A stretch of DNA of 64,000 nucleotides from assembly GCA_004347695.1 (NCBI GenBank), contig SLTK01000011.1, forward strand, positions 1 to 64,000, written 5' to 3'. The DNA is from Chloroflexota bacterium. Its GTDB lineage: Bacteria > Chloroflexota > Anaerolineae > Anaerolineales > Anaerolineaceae. The notes below the pieces were generated by a model that was not told where the DNA came from, ran no database searches, and was given only the letters and a program-made list of their open reading frames with translations. Made by a program: the position numbers and the translations under genes. The stretch's first letter is position 1. Each line of letters starts with the position of its first letter. This document shows positions 8,090 through 17,115 of the stretch, in pieces.

Positions 8090-9028
8090 CTATTCTGCAA
8101 ACATTTCCATTAAGACGGGATTGATGGCATCCCAGTTGGGCAGCAGCACATTGGCGCCCAGGTCCGTCGTCCAGGGATTAACCATCTCGCGGGTGATGGT
8201 CCGATTGTCGATGCCATCCGGGCCAGCCCGCAGCACTGCCAACCCGAGGCGCGGCCATAAATAGGCAGGGATGTTTGTATCAACCGATTGAAAAAACACA
8301 TTGGCTACCGCCGGAATGCGCACCCAGGAAACCGGATTGAACATTTGCCTGAAGGCGGCTTTGAGCAAAAACTGACCGTTTTGCATGCGAAAGAAATCGT
8401 CGCTGCCGGTTCGGTTGCGGGCAAATGCCAGCGCTTGTTCACCATTAAGGTTGTACTGACCAGGAGCGTAGCCAGCCATGGCGTCCGTAAGGTCAATGTT
8501 CAAGCCGCCCATGGCATCCACGATTTCGACGAAGCTGCTGAACTTCACGCGGGCGTAATATCGGACAGTCACCCCGAAATTGGCGCGCACGGTTTCCAAC
8601 ACGGCTGCCGGCCCGCTGCCTTCCTGATTGGCTTCGGCGAAGAAATGAGCGGTGTTGATGCGGTTCTCGCCAACGCCCGGGATGTTCACCCATAGATCAC
8701 GCGGGATGGACAGCATATTCACATCCGGTTTTAGCGGGATGATGCTGATAAGGATGTTGGTATCGGTGCGACCGACCGCTGACCCGTCTGGTGTGCGGTC
8801 GATGCCGAGCAGCAATATATTGGTGCGAGCGGGAAGGAAAAAGTAGGCTCCCAGGAGGAGCACAAAAACAACCAGCAGCGGCAGACAGCCACAGGTGAAA
8901 CAGTTACGCGTGCGCACCGGCGGTTCTTCAATTTCGATGGGCTGGTAGTATTCGTTCGGGTCAGCTACCCGGTTTGGTTTGGTGGAACCCTGTTGAGGGG
9001 ATTTGGGATCGATGGAGAGTCTGACCAT
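8090..9028 (-). CDS. LytR-CpsA-Psr (LCP) family protein
   Basis: A 312-residue protein with a cytoplasmic N-tail, one transmembrane helix (about residues 49-68) and an extracytoplasmic LCP domain. Typical LCP blocks are NILLLGID, GRTDTNIL, MLSIPRDLWV, the GGLNIDL region, and the ALAFARNRTGSDDFFRMQNGQ motif. LCP enzymes transfer undecaprenyl-linked glycopolymers onto peptidoglycan or cell-wall glycans. It probably forms an operon with the small membrane protein ending 4 bp upstream. The polysaccharide genes 19 kb away could supply its substrate, but no direct link is visible. Confidence 0.9.
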   Translation of the reverse strand: MVRLSIDPKSPQQGSTKPNRVADPNEYYQPIEIEEPPVRTRNCFTCGCLPLLVVFVLLLGAYFFLPARTNILLLGIDRTPDGSAVGRTDTNILISIIPLKPDVNMLSIPRDLWVNIPGVGENRINTAHFFAEANQEGSGPAAVLETVRANFGVTVRYYARVKFSSFVEIVDAMGGLNIDLTDAMAGYAPGQYNLNGEQALAFARNRTGSDDFFRMQNGQFLLKAAFRQMFNPVSWVRIPAVANVFFQSVDTNIPAYLWPRLGLAVLRAGPDGIDNRTITREMVNPWTTDLGANVLLPNWDAINPVLMEMFAE

Positions 9029-9032
9029 AATC

Positions 9033-9374
9033 CTATTGAAAATAAAACTGATTGGGGTCGAAATTTTGGAACCAGCCTGAGGCCCACAGGGAGATGAACC
9101 CGGCGGTTGCGATCACGCTCAAAATCAAGCCGATGACATTCAGGACGATTCCGGCGATCGAAACGCCGCGGTTGGGTGTCTTTAACCCGATGAACCCAAT
9201 GATTATCCCGGCAATCGAGAGCGGCGCGCCGCAAACAGGCAAACACCAGGCGAACAGGTTGATCAATCCAAGCACCAGCGCAGTGACGCCAGCCCAACCG
9301 CGTTCGGCGCCCGGTGTCGATTTCGGCAAGATTTCCGGTTCAAGCGATGGGGGTAATACTGTCTCATCCGTCAT
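9033..9374 (-). CDS. DUF4190-like small membrane protein
   Basis: A 113-residue protein with a short charged proline-containing N-terminus and two strongly hydrophobic segments (about residues 28-62 and 69-96). The order resembles DUF4190 and related proteins: AGVTALVLGLINLF, a GAPLSIAGIIIGFIGLKTPNRG turn and a second helix pair. No function is known for the family. AGGAGG lies just before the ATG, and the downstream LCP gene begins 4 bp after its stop, so the two are probably translated from one message. Confidence 0.75.
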   Translation of the reverse strand: MTDETVLPPSLEPEILPKSTPGAERGWAGVTALVLGLINLFAWCLPVCGAPLSIAGIIIGFIGLKTPNRGVSIAGIVLNVIGLILSVIATAGFISLWASGWFQNFDPNQFYFQ

Positions 9375-9438
9375 TTCGTCCTCCTTACGGTACCCAAGCG
9401 TCTCGATTCATAACAGTTTGGCGAACATCTGCTCCACA

Positions 9439-9458
9439 GGTATTTTCGAGAAAATACC
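9439..9458. promoter_or_regulatory. Perfect 9-bp inverted repeat upstream of the DUF4190-LCP operon
   Basis: GGTATTTTC-GA-GAAAATACC at 9439-9458 forms a 20-base dyad about 65-85 bases before the minus-strand ATG at 9374. With only a 2-base centre it is a better protein-binding site than RNA hairpin. The binding factor is unknown. Confidence 0.4.
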
Positions 9459-9470
9459 CGGGAATAAGAA

Positions 9471-9527
9471 AGCCCGCTGTTCTTTATTGAGTTATTATAA
9501 CGTTTCCTTCAATAAAAAACGCGGGCT
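9471..9527 (-). terminator. Long-stem terminator-like structure after the aldo/keto reductase gene
   Basis: AGCCCGC (9471-9477) pairs with GCGGGCT (9521-9527), and inner TTTATTGA/TCAATAAA segments extend the stem. Read on the minus strand it follows the aldo/keto reductase stop and is followed by a T-rich run. A TATAAT on the minus strand (9494-9499) lies inside the loop and could serve the downstream operon. Confidence 0.5.
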
Positions 9528-9548
9528 GTTTGTCGTTCAGCAGGGCGA

Positions 9549-10511
9549 TTATTCCGCCGCGGGGTGCCCTAAAACGGCTTCGATCCGCTCCAGAACCTCG
9601 TTGGTCAGCAGGTCAACCGCTTCGGCAGCGGCCAGGTTTTCATCGAGCTGCTCCAGGCGGGTAGCGCCGATGATTACGCTGGAAATTTCCTTGCGGCGCA
9701 AAATCCAGGCAAGCGCCAACTGACCCGTGGTCAGCTCCAGCTCCTGTGCGATGGCGGTCAGGCTGCGGACCTTGGCAAGCCGCTCCGGCGTGATGCGGTC
9801 GCGCATCCAGGCCAGGTCTTCCATCGAGGCGCGACTGCCTTCCGGGATGCCCTGGTTATATTTGCCGGTCAGTATTCCCTGATACAGCGGGCTAAAAGTA
9901 GTCAATCCCATCCCCAATTCGCGGCAGGTGGGTGCGATATCCTCCTCAAAGCGGCGCCGGTGGAACATGTTGTACTGCGGCTGTTCCATGCTGGGCGGGA
10001 CCAGACCAAACTGGCGGCCCACGCCTACCACCTGGGCAATCTGCTGCGCCTCCCATTCGGATGTACCCCAGTACAGCACCTTGCCCTGGTGAACCAGATC
10101 ATCCATCACCCGGGCAACCTCTTCGAGCGGCGTGTCGGGATCATAGCGGTGACAGAAGTAAAGATCAACGTAATCGGTGCTCAGACGGCGCAGGGAAGCA
10201 TGAATCGATTCCATTACATGTTTGCGGGAAAGCCCGCGACCGTTCGGTCCCGGCATGGTCGGCCAGAAAACCTTGCTGGAAATCACCAACGCTTCACGCG
10301 GCAGGCCCTTGATGGCTTCTCCCATCACTAACTCTGCCTGACCGCCAGCGTACATGTCGGCATTGTCAAAGAAATTAATTCCCTGATCGTAAGCCGTATG
10401 AATCAGGTCGATGGCGGCCTGCTGGTCGATCTGATTGCCAAAGGTGATCCAGGCACCCAGTGAAATTTCACTGACCTTCAAACCGGAACGTCCAAGTCGA
10501 CGGTAATGCAT
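9549..10511 (-). CDS. Aldo/keto reductase of the Kv-beta/YghZ type
   Basis: A 320-residue (alpha/beta)8 NADPH-dependent oxidoreductase. It starts with the family hallmark YRRLGRSGLKVS and has the catalytic tetrad D49, Y54, K80 and H121. Sequence features such as GINFFDNADMYAGGQAE and YWGTSEW place it near potassium-channel beta subunit-like and YghZ-type enzymes, which reduce aldehydes such as methylglyoxal. The natural substrate is unknown. It follows kamA on the same strand after 47 bp and may be cotranscribed. The initiator ATG is preceded by GGGAGG. Confidence 0.9.
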   Translation of the reverse strand: MHYRRLGRSGLKVSEISLGAWITFGNQIDQQAAIDLIHTAYDQGINFFDNADMYAGGQAELVMGEAIKGLPREALVISSKVFWPTMPGPNGRGLSRKHVMESIHASLRRLSTDYVDLYFCHRYDPDTPLEEVARVMDDLVHQGKVLYWGTSEWEAQQIAQVVGVGRQFGLVPPSMEQPQYNMFHRRRFEEDIAPTCRELGMGLTTFSPLYQGILTGKYNQGIPEGSRASMEDLAWMRDRITPERLAKVRSLTAIAQELELTTGQLALAWILRRKEISSVIIGATRLEQLDENLAAAEAVDLLTNEVLERIEAVLGHPAAE

Positions 10512-10558
10512 GCTTCCCTCCCGGAATTGCGTTTATGATTGGAGCGGCCAAGTGCCTT

Positions 10559-11926
10559 TTATTCCAAATCGTGAATTTTTCCCTCGCCCAAAGCTTTAGA
10601 CGCTTCACCAATGCCAAGCGGTTTCCACTTCTCCTGGTTGGCACGCAGCCGGTGCGTCCCGCCGCCGCGGTTGTGCAGCAGGTCAAAATTTTCAGGCTTG
10701 ATGAACATATCCTCGCCATCCAGCAAGCCGCTCACCCCGCTTTGGCCGGGTTCGGCGCGTTTGTTCTGGCAGTAATGGCAAGTTTTGGGATCGTGTGGGG
10801 TGTATTGCAGCGGTTCCTCGTAGGTGGTGATGTAGCCTTCATAGTTGCGCAGAATGATCTTGTGATCCGACATGCTGATGAGGTAGTTGGGCATGACGGG
10901 GATCTTGCCACCGCCGCCTGGGGCGTCTACCACAAAGGTAGGGACGGCGTACCCTGAGGTGTGCCCGCGCAGCCCTTCGATGATCTCGATGCCTTTGGCA
11001 ACCGGGGTGCGAAAGTGTCCGGCGCCTTCAACCAGGTCGCACTGGTAGAGATAATACGGCCGCACGCGGATGCGCACCAGATCCTGCACCAGTTTGCGCT
11101 GGATGTGAACGCAATCGTTTACGCCGGCCAGCAGCACCGACTGGTTTCCAAGCGGGATACCGGCGCGGGTCAAACGATCAGCGGCTTCTGCCAATTCCCT
11201 GGAAATTTCATTGGGGTGGTTGACGTGAATATTCAACCATAACGGGTGGTACTTTTGCAGGGTATCGCACAATTCGGGCGTCACGCGCTGCGGCATGAAA
11301 ACCGGTACGCGGCTGCCAATGCGGATGATTTCGATGTGCGGGATCTCACGCAGGCGGCCAAGCAGTTCGTCGAGCAGTTTAGGCGCAAGCGTCAGAGGAT
11401 CGCCGCCGGAAAGCAGCACATCGCGCACCTGCGGGGTGTTTTTGAGGTACTCGATTTGCATGTCGAATTCGGCGCGCGAGAAGGTGGCGCTCGGATCGCC
11501 GACGATGCGGGAACGTGTGCAGTAACGGCAATAAGAAGCGCACTGGGTAGTTACCAGCATCAAGACGCGGTCAGGATAGCGGTGGACCAATCCCGGCACC
11601 GGCGAGTGCCGGTCTTCCGCCAGTGAATCTTCCATCATTCCGGTAAAAGGGACGATCTCTTCAGCGCGCGGGATTACCTGGCGGCGAACCGGGTCGTCCG
11701 GGTCATCGGGATCGATTAATGACACAAAATAGGGTGTAATATCAACGCGAAACAGACCCTGCGTGCCGAGCGCTTTTTTTTCGCTCGCAGTCAGGTGCAG
11801 AACTTTTTCAAAATCTTCGACGCTGTTCAGGCGGTTGCTTAGCTGCCAGCGCCAGTCATTCCACTTTTCATCGGGCACTTCGGCGTACAAAGGTGCGCGT
11901 TTGGAAACAAATGGGGTAGGGGTCAT
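10559..11926 (-). CDS. kamA: Lysine 2,3-aminomutase-family radical SAM enzyme
   Basis: A 455-residue radical SAM enzyme. The SAM cluster motif CxxxCxxC is at C129, C133 and C136 (CASYCRYC), followed by the LLSGGDPL motif. The PLP-binding lysine is K341 in the conserved DAPGGGGKIPV sequence, and a C-terminal CHYCQ pair fits the zinc region of clostridial KamA. The enzyme converts L-lysine to beta-lysine, used for lysine fermentation, osmolyte synthesis or EF-P modification. No other kam or ablB gene is near. Residue choice for lysine versus glutamate (EAM) or arginine specificity was not resolved, so the substrate is probable only. AAGGAGAGG precedes the ATG. Confidence 0.88.
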   Translation of the reverse strand: MTPTPFVSKRAPLYAEVPDEKWNDWRWQLSNRLNSVEDFEKVLHLTASEKKALGTQGLFRVDITPYFVSLIDPDDPDDPVRRQVIPRAEEIVPFTGMMEDSLAEDRHSPVPGLVHRYPDRVLMLVTTQCASYCRYCTRSRIVGDPSATFSRAEFDMQIEYLKNTPQVRDVLLSGGDPLTLAPKLLDELLGRLREIPHIEIIRIGSRVPVFMPQRVTPELCDTLQKYHPLWLNIHVNHPNEISRELAEAADRLTRAGIPLGNQSVLLAGVNDCVHIQRKLVQDLVRIRVRPYYLYQCDLVEGAGHFRTPVAKGIEIIEGLRGHTSGYAVPTFVVDAPGGGGKIPVMPNYLISMSDHKIILRNYEGYITTYEEPLQYTPHDPKTCHYCQNKRAEPGQSGVSGLLDGEDMFIKPENFDLLHNRGGGTHRLRANQEKWKPLGIGEASKALGEGKIHDLE

Positions 11927-12198
11927 GATTCCTCTCCTTGGGGAAAACGATCCTCTAAGACAGTCACACGAGTTGATAACAATAAGTTGTGATTACCCGA
12001 GTTTTCAGGCAATCCCCCTTCATCAGCGGCGGATCGTGGTCTGTTCGGAAGAAATCAGCGCAGTTTATTTCTTTATAGCTGCGATCCATAGACTAATTGT
12101 ATGAAGAAAACCAGATAAGGTCAAATGGAAATTCAAAACGAGCGGAATCCGCATGAATACAGGTTCTCTTAGAAATCTGTTAGAGTTTTCCACCCGTC
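11927..12198. other. Non-coding interval between kamA and the hrcA promoter
   Basis: This divergent intergenic stretch holds the kamA ribosome site next to its start and no gene-like frame. No clear -10 for kamA could be picked out. Plausible regulatory content is limited to AT-rich sequence around 11970-11990. Confidence 0.4.
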
Positions 12199-12227
12199 TT
12201 GACGATGCCATTTGCGCATGGTATTAT
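12199..12227 (+). promoter_or_regulatory. Sigma-A-type promoter of the hrcA operon
   Basis: TTGACG (12199-12204), a 17-base spacer and TATTAT (12222-12227), with TG one base before the -10 (an extended -10). Transcription would start near 12233, just before the CIRCE operator. Confidence 0.75.
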
Positions 12228-12243
12228 TTTGCAATAGGGTATT

Positions 12244-12270
12244 TTAGCACTCTAACGCTTAGAGTGCTAA
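12244..12270 (+). promoter_or_regulatory. CIRCE operator
   Basis: TTAGCACTC-N9-GAGTGCTAA matches the CIRCE consensus exactly in both arms (12244-12252 and 12262-12270). It lies between the promoter and the hrcA start, so HrcA would repress its own operon and heat shock would relieve repression. The element also shows that the true hrcA start lies downstream of it. Confidence 0.97.
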
Positions 12271-12284
12271 ATTTTAGAGATCGT

Positions 12285-13349
12285 ATGAATGAATTAAGCG
12301 AACGACAAAAAATTATCCTCTCGCTGGTGATCCACGAGTATTCCCAGACTGCCACACCGGTAGGATCGCAGGCTCTGGTTGCGCGTTATAACCTGGATAT
12401 GAGCTCAGCGACCGTACGCAATGAACTGGTGGCGCTCACCGACCACGGTTTTTTGCGCCAGCCGCATACATCAGCCGGCCGGGTGCCGACAGAGGAAGGC
12501 TATCGCTATTTCGTCAGCAAGTTGACTCGCGCCTCCGACCTGCCTGATACCACCCGCCGCACCATCAGCCACCAGTTTTACCAGATGCGCAACGATGTCG
12601 AACAGTGGGTACGACTGGCCGCATCGGTATTGGCATACCAGTCTCGCGCCGCATCACTGGTGACCCCGCCGCATCCCGAACATTCCCGCCTGAAGCACCT
12701 CGAGTTGATTGCCACCCGCGGCCGGCAAATTCTGGTTGTCTTGGTGATGATCGGCGGAGAAGTGCGACAGCGCCTGCTTTCTTTGAGCGAGCCGGTGACG
12801 CAGGAGCAGCTTTCTCAATCTGCCGAACGGTTGACCCAACTGTTCCAACGGGCGGATGTCAATGAAATGCGCGCCCGGCTCGCGCAAATGCAGGGCCTGG
12901 ATGCGGATGTGCTCGTATGGGTCATCGAAGACATGCTGCAGGCAGATGCCAAGCCGGCCGGCGAAGTGTACATCGACGGCCTGACCAATGTGCTCAGTGA
13001 GCCGGAATTCACCGGATCTGATGAAGCACGCCGTTCCCTGCGGATATTAGAGGAAAGGTCATTGCTGAAGGACCTGGTCGCCCGCACTTCGGCCGGAAAT
13101 ACACAGGGCGGCGTTCAGGTGCTCATTGGCGGGGAGGGCACCTGGGACGAACTGCGCCAGTGGTCGTTGGTGCTTGGCAGTTATGGCTTACCTGGACTGG
13201 CCACCGGCACACTGGGTGTTTTAGGCCCACTGCGCCTTTCCTATGGACGCGCCATTTCAACAGTCCGGTTTCTTTCCGGGCTGCTAAGTGATCTGATGGC
13301 CGAATCATCGATAGATGAATCTTCAGTAAACACGGGAGACTTGAATTGA
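12285..13349 (+). CDS. hrcA: Heat-inducible transcription repressor HrcA
   Basis: A 354-residue repressor with an N-terminal winged helix (LSERQKIILSLVIHEYSQTATPVGSQAL, then SSATVRNELVALTDHGFLRQPHTSAGRVPT, residues 2-73), followed by the GAF-like HrcA domain and the C-terminal conserved region with GGEGTWDELRQWSLVLGSYG. The ATG at 12285 is chosen because it follows the CIRCE element and matches the usual family start; an open frame upstream runs through the promoter and is not translated. HrcA binds CIRCE as a dimer and needs GroEL to fold. It heads hrcA-grpE-dnaK, with a 1-bp overlap to grpE. Confidence 0.96.
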   Translation: MNELSERQKIILSLVIHEYSQTATPVGSQALVARYNLDMSSATVRNELVALTDHGFLRQPHTSAGRVPTEEGYRYFVSKLTRASDLPDTTRRTISHQFYQMRNDVEQWVRLAASVLAYQSRAASLVTPPHPEHSRLKHLELIATRGRQILVVLVMIGGEVRQRLLSLSEPVTQEQLSQSAERLTQLFQRADVNEMRARLAQMQGLDADVLVWVIEDMLQADAKPAGEVYIDGLTNVLSEPEFTGSDEARRSLRILEERSLLKDLVARTSAGNTQGGVQVLIGGEGTWDELRQWSLVLGSYGLPGLATGTLGVLGPLRLSYGRAISTVRFLSGLLSDLMAESSIDESSVNTGDLN

Positions 13350-13906
13350 TGACTGAACACAAAAAACGAACCAAACCGGTTGAAACACCTACAGAGGAAA
13401 TGACCACCCCGGATGAAGGGGTCGAAACCCAGGAACTGCCAGAAGTAGCGGCCCTAAAGGAAGAACTGGCGGCAGTTCAGGAACAATGTAAGGAGTTTTC
13501 GGAGGGCTGGCAGCGCGAGCGGGCGGATTTTTTGAATTTTCGTAAACGTATCGAACGCGATCAGGCGCAGCTCAACCAGGTCGTTACCGGCAACATCATC
13601 CGAAAATACCTGAGTGTGACGGATGACATGGAGCGCGCCCTGGCGAACCGTCCGAAGGGGGCAGAATCACAAGAGTGGTGGAATGGCGTCGAGCTGATTT
13701 ACCGCAAGCTGACCGGTATCCTGGAATCCGAAGGAGTACAGGTTATCCCGGCAGAGGGTGAAATGTTCGACCCTGCACTGCACGAGGCGATCACCCACGA
13801 GGACGACACGGATGTCGAGAGCGGCAGGGTCATTGCAGTGGTACAGAAGGGATACCGCATCGGCGACCGGATCATCCGGCCGACGCTGGTGCGTGTGGCA
13901 CGCTAG
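13349..13906 (+). CDS. grpE: Nucleotide exchange factor GrpE
   Basis: A 185-residue GrpE with an acidic, low-complexity N-terminus, a long coiled-coil helix (about residues 30-85, with the FLNFRKRIERDQ motif) and a C-terminal beta domain ending in VVQKGYRIGDRIIRPTLVRVAR, the family signature. It releases ADP from DnaK. The hrcA stop and grpE start share one base (TGATG), so translation is probably coupled; a TTG three bases upstream is also in frame. It is expressed from the CIRCE-controlled promoter. Confidence 0.95.
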   Translation: MTEHKKRTKPVETPTEEMTTPDEGVETQELPEVAALKEELAAVQEQCKEFSEGWQRERADFLNFRKRIERDQAQLNQVVTGNIIRKYLSVTDDMERALANRPKGAESQEWWNGVELIYRKLTGILESEGVQVIPAEGEMFDPALHEAITHEDDTDVESGRVIAVVQKGYRIGDRIIRPTLVRVAR

Positions 13907-13999
13907 TTGCTCCGAATCGGAGATGAATCACGAAAACTTTACCGGGGTGCATTCCCTGGCTGACAACAACGAGACTGATGATTAACCTGGAGGAATAAT

Positions 14000-15898
14000 A
14001 TGGGAAAAATTGTGGGTATCGACCTCGGCACTACCAATTCCGTGGTAGCCGTTATGGTTGGCGGTGAGCCGATGGTCATTCCATCTGCGGAGGGCGAACG
14101 ACTGGTACCCTCTGTGGTTGCTTTGAACAAAAACGGCGAACGACTGGTTGGCCGGTCGGCGCGTAATCAGGCCATTGTTAACCCTGAAAATACGGTCTTT
14201 TCAATCAAACGCTTGATGGGGCGCAAATTCGATGACCCCGAAGTGCAGCGCACAATCGGGCGCGTCCCATACAAGGTGACCAAAGCCCCCAATGGCGATG
14301 CCCGCGTGGTCATGGGCGAGCGTGAATACTCCCCGCCTGAAATTTCAGCCATGATTCTGGCCAAACTCAAGACCGATGCCGAAGCCTATCTCGGTGAGAC
14401 GGTCACTCAGGCTGTGATCACCGTGCCGGCTTATTTCAATGATATGCAGCGTAATGCCACCAAAGATGCCGGGAAAATCGCCGGGTTAGAGGTGATGCGG
14501 ATCATCAACGAACCGACCGCATCCTCGCTGGCCTACGGGCTGGACAAGAAAAAGAACGAGATTATTGCAGTCTATGACCTGGGCGGCGGCACCTTCGATA
14601 TTTCCATCCTGGATGTTGGCGACGGCGTCTTCCAGGTAAAATCCACTTCCGGTGACACTTTCCTGGGCGGCGATGACTTCGATCTGCGCCTGATGGACTA
14701 TTTGATCGATGAATTCAAAAAAGAGACCGGCATGGACTTGCACAATGACCGCCAGGCGCTCCAGCGTTTGAAGGAAGCTGCCGAAAAAGCCAAAATCGAG
14801 CTTTCCACGGTCATGCAGACCGAGATCAACCTGCCGTACCTCACAGCGGATGCTTCAGGCCCGAAACATCTGGTGAAACAAATCACCCGCGCCCGCCTCG
14901 AGCAGTTGACGCACGACCTGGTCGAACGCTCCATGGAACCGGTGCGCCGGGCAATTTCGGATGCAAACCTGAAACCCTCTGCCATCAACGAGATCGTGAT
15001 GGTTGGTGGTATGACCCGCATGCCAGCAGTACAGGAAGCTGTGCGCCGCGAGTTCGGCAAAGAGCCGCACAAAGGGGTCAATCCGGATGAGGTGGTAGCG
15101 GTCGGCGCAGCGATTCAGGGAGCGGTACTTGGCGGCGATGTCAAAGACGTAATTTTGGTGGATGTGACCCCGCTGACGCTCTCGGTCGAGACGCTTGGCG
15201 GCGTGGCAACCCCGCTGGTGGAGCGCAACTCTGCGGTGCCGACCAGTAAATCGCAAATTTTCTCGACGGCGGCCGACGGGCAAACCCAGGTTGAGATCCA
15301 TGTGGTGCAGGGCGAACGCCCAATGGCGGCAGACAACAAGTCGCTTGGCAGCTTCAACCTGGACAAAATTCCACCGGCTCCACGCGGCATTCCGCAGATT
15401 GAAGTGACCTTTGACATCGATGCCAACGGCATCATGACCGTCACCGCAAAAGACAAAGCCACCGGCAACAGCCAGCATATCACCATCACTGCTTCCTCTG
15501 GCTTAAGCCAGACTGAAATCGAGAAGATGCGGGTGGAAGCTGAAGCGCATGCTGAAGAAGACCGCAAACGGAAAGAACTGGTGGAAGTTCGCAATTATGC
15601 AGATAACACCGTCTACGCGGCTGAGAAGACACTCAAAGATTACGGCGACAAGGTTTCTGCCGAGCTCAAGGAGCAGACCGAGCAGGGCATCGGCAAAGTA
15701 AAAGAAGCGATGCAGGGTCAGGATGTCACTGCCATTCGCCAGGCGGCGGACGACCTTGGGCAGACCATCCAAAAGGTTGGCGGATCTATGTACCAGCAGC
15801 AGGGAGAGCAGGCGGGTCCGGCCGGCGACCCCGGCCAGCAGCCCGGCAGCGGCCCCTCTGGCGAAGATGTAGTCGAAGGCGATTTCAAGGAACAGTAA
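14000..15898 (+). CDS. dnaK: Molecular chaperone DnaK (Hsp70)
   Basis: A 632-residue Hsp70. The N-terminal ATPase domain starts with [15 protein letters not shown] and contains [15 protein letters not shown] and the [14 protein letters not shown] signature. The substrate-binding domain starts near residue 385 ([14 protein letters not shown]), and a helical lid and a Gly/Pro/Gln-rich tail follow. The usual EEVD-like end is replaced by VEGDFKEQ, as is common in bacteria. It lies 93 bp after grpE, with GGAGG before the ATG, and works with GrpE and DnaJ encoded on either side. Confidence 0.97.
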   Translation: MGKIVGIDLGTTNSVVAVMVGGEPMVIPSAEGERLVPSVVALNKNGERLVGRSARNQAIVNPENTVFSIKRLMGRKFDDPEVQRTIGRVPYKVTKAPNGDARVVMGEREYSPPEISAMILAKLKTDAEAYLGETVTQAVITVPAYFNDMQRNATKDAGKIAGLEVMRIINEPTASSLAYGLDKKKNEIIAVYDLGGGTFDISILDVGDGVFQVKSTSGDTFLGGDDFDLRLMDYLIDEFKKETGMDLHNDRQALQRLKEAAEKAKIELSTVMQTEINLPYLTADASGPKHLVKQITRARLEQLTHDLVERSMEPVRRAISDANLKPSAINEIVMVGGMTRMPAVQEAVRREFGKEPHKGVNPDEVVAVGAAIQGAVLGGDVKDVILVDVTPLTLSVETLGGVATPLVERNSAVPTSKSQIFSTAADGQTQVEIHVVQGERPMAADNKSLGSFNLDKIPPAPRGIPQIEVTFDIDANGIMTVTAKDKATGNSQHITITASSGLSQTEIEKMRVEAEAHAEEDRKRKELVEVRNYADNTVYAAEKTLKDYGDKVSAELKEQTEQGIGKVKEAMQGQDVTAIRQAADDLGQTIQKVGGSMYQQQGEQAGPAGDPGQQPGSGPSGEDVVEGDFKEQ

Positions 15899-15913
15899 AC
15901 GGTACAGACAACC

Positions 15914-15950
15914 GGGGGCGGAAGTGAGTTCCGCCCCCTGATTTTCTTTC
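15914..15950 (+). terminator. Intrinsic terminator after dnaK
   Basis: A perfect 10-bp GC-rich stem (GGGGGCGGAA at 15914-15923 with TTCCGCCCCC at 15929-15938) has a 5-base loop and is followed by a T-rich run. It should separate hrcA-grpE-dnaK from dnaJ-prmA. Confidence 0.85.
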
Positions 15951-15954
15951 CTGA

Positions 15955-15963
15955 TGGTAAAAT
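15955..15963 (+). promoter_or_regulatory. Extended -10 promoter for dnaJ-prmA
   Basis: TGGTAAAAT lies directly after the dnaK terminator and about 34 bases before the dnaJ ATG. It fits the TGnTATAAT-type boxes seen elsewhere in the window and would give dnaJ expression independent of CIRCE. Confidence 0.5.
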
Positions 15964-15996
15964 CCGTCCGGATTTTTGCGATTTTAAAGGGTATGA

Positions 15997-17115
15997 ATGG
16001 CAACACGCGACTATTATGAAATATTGGGTGTGGGCAAGAATTCGTCGCCCGACGAAATTAAATCCGCTTTCCGAAATCTGGCGCGTAAACATCACCCGGA
16101 TGTCAATAAAGCACCTGATGCAGAAGCAGTCTTCAAAGAAATAAACGAAGCGTACGGCGTTCTTTCCGACCCGGAAAAGCGGGCAGCCTATGACCGCTAT
16201 GGTCATGCCGGCGTGAACGGCATGGGTGGCATGCCCGACTTTACCACGGTCGATTTTTCGGATATCTTCGAGGAGTTTTTTGGTTTTGGCATGGGCGGCG
16301 GCGGACGGCGCAAACCCAACGCGCCACGCCGTGGGGCGGATCTTAACTATGCCACCACTTTGACCTTCGAAGAGTCGGTTTTTGGCGTTGAAAAAGAAAT
16401 CGAAATTACCCGCGATGAAACCTGCGCTACTTGCCGCGGCAGCGGCGCCGAACCGGGGACATCCCCGACACGCTGCGCCACCTGCGGCGGCCGCGGTGAA
16501 GTTCGGCAAACTCGCCAGACCTTCCTTGGCGCCATGGTACAGGTAACAACCTGCCCGACCTGCAACGGCGCAGGCGAAGTGATCAGCAGCCCCTGTCACA
16601 CCTGCAAAGGGCGCGGCCAGGAACGCAAGACGGTAAAAAAGGTGGTTGCCATTCCAGCCGGCGTAGATAATGGCACGCAGATTCGCTTGTCGGGCGAGGG
16701 GCAGGCGGGGATCAACGGCGGACCCAACGGCAACTTATACCTGGAGCTTCGGGTAAAGGACCACGCCTACTTCCGCCGTAAAAACGATGACATTTTACTG
16801 GATTTGAAAATTAATATTGCTCAGGCTGCGCTTGGCGCCGAAATTGATGTCCCGACGGTTGAGGGGACTACCAAACTCAATATACCGGCAGGCACGCAGG
16901 CCGGGAAGATCTTCCGACTGAAGGGCAAAGGCGTGCCAAACGTGCGCGGGGCCGGTAAAGGCGATCAGATGGTCATCATTAATGTTGACGTGCCGCAGCA
17001 CCTGAACCCACAGCAGCGGGAATTGTTCGAGCAACTGGCTAAGACCCTGGGTACGGAAGTCCGTCCGCAGGAAAAAAGTTTTCTGGATATCTTGAAAGAG
17101 GTGCTGGGTGGTTGA
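15997..17115 (+). CDS. dnaJ: Co-chaperone DnaJ (Hsp40)
   Basis: A 372-residue type I J-protein: J domain (residues 3-70) with the HPD motif, a Gly/Phe-rich linker, a zinc domain with four CxxCxGxG repeats (CATCRGSG, CATCGGRG, CPTCNGAG, CHTCKGRG; about residues 140-212) and C-terminal substrate-binding domains. It delivers clients to DnaK and stimulates its ATPase. A terminator and a separate -10 lie between dnaK and dnaJ, so its control may be uncoupled from HrcA. Its last 8 bases overlap prmA. Confidence 0.96.
   Translation: MATRDYYEILGVGKNSSPDEIKSAFRNLARKHHPDVNKAPDAEAVFKEINEAYGVLSDPEKRAAYDRYGHAGVNGMGGMPDFTTVDFSDIFEEFFGFGMGGGGRRKPNAPRRGADLNYATTLTFEESVFGVEKEIEITRDETCATCRGSGAEPGTSPTRCATCGGRGEVRQTRQTFLGAMVQVTTCPTCNGAGEVISSPCHTCKGRGQERKTVKKVVAIPAGVDNGTQIRLSGEGQAGINGGPNGNLYLELRVKDHAYFRRKNDDILLDLKINIAQAALGAEIDVPTVEGTTKLNIPAGTQAGKIFRLKGKGVPNVRGAGKGDQMVIINVDVPQHLNPQQRELFEQLAKTLGTEVRPQEKSFLDILKEVLGG

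Noticed and set aside
12153..12284. N-terminal extension of hrcA
   Set aside because: It would run through the promoter and CIRCE element; family alignment supports the start at 12285.
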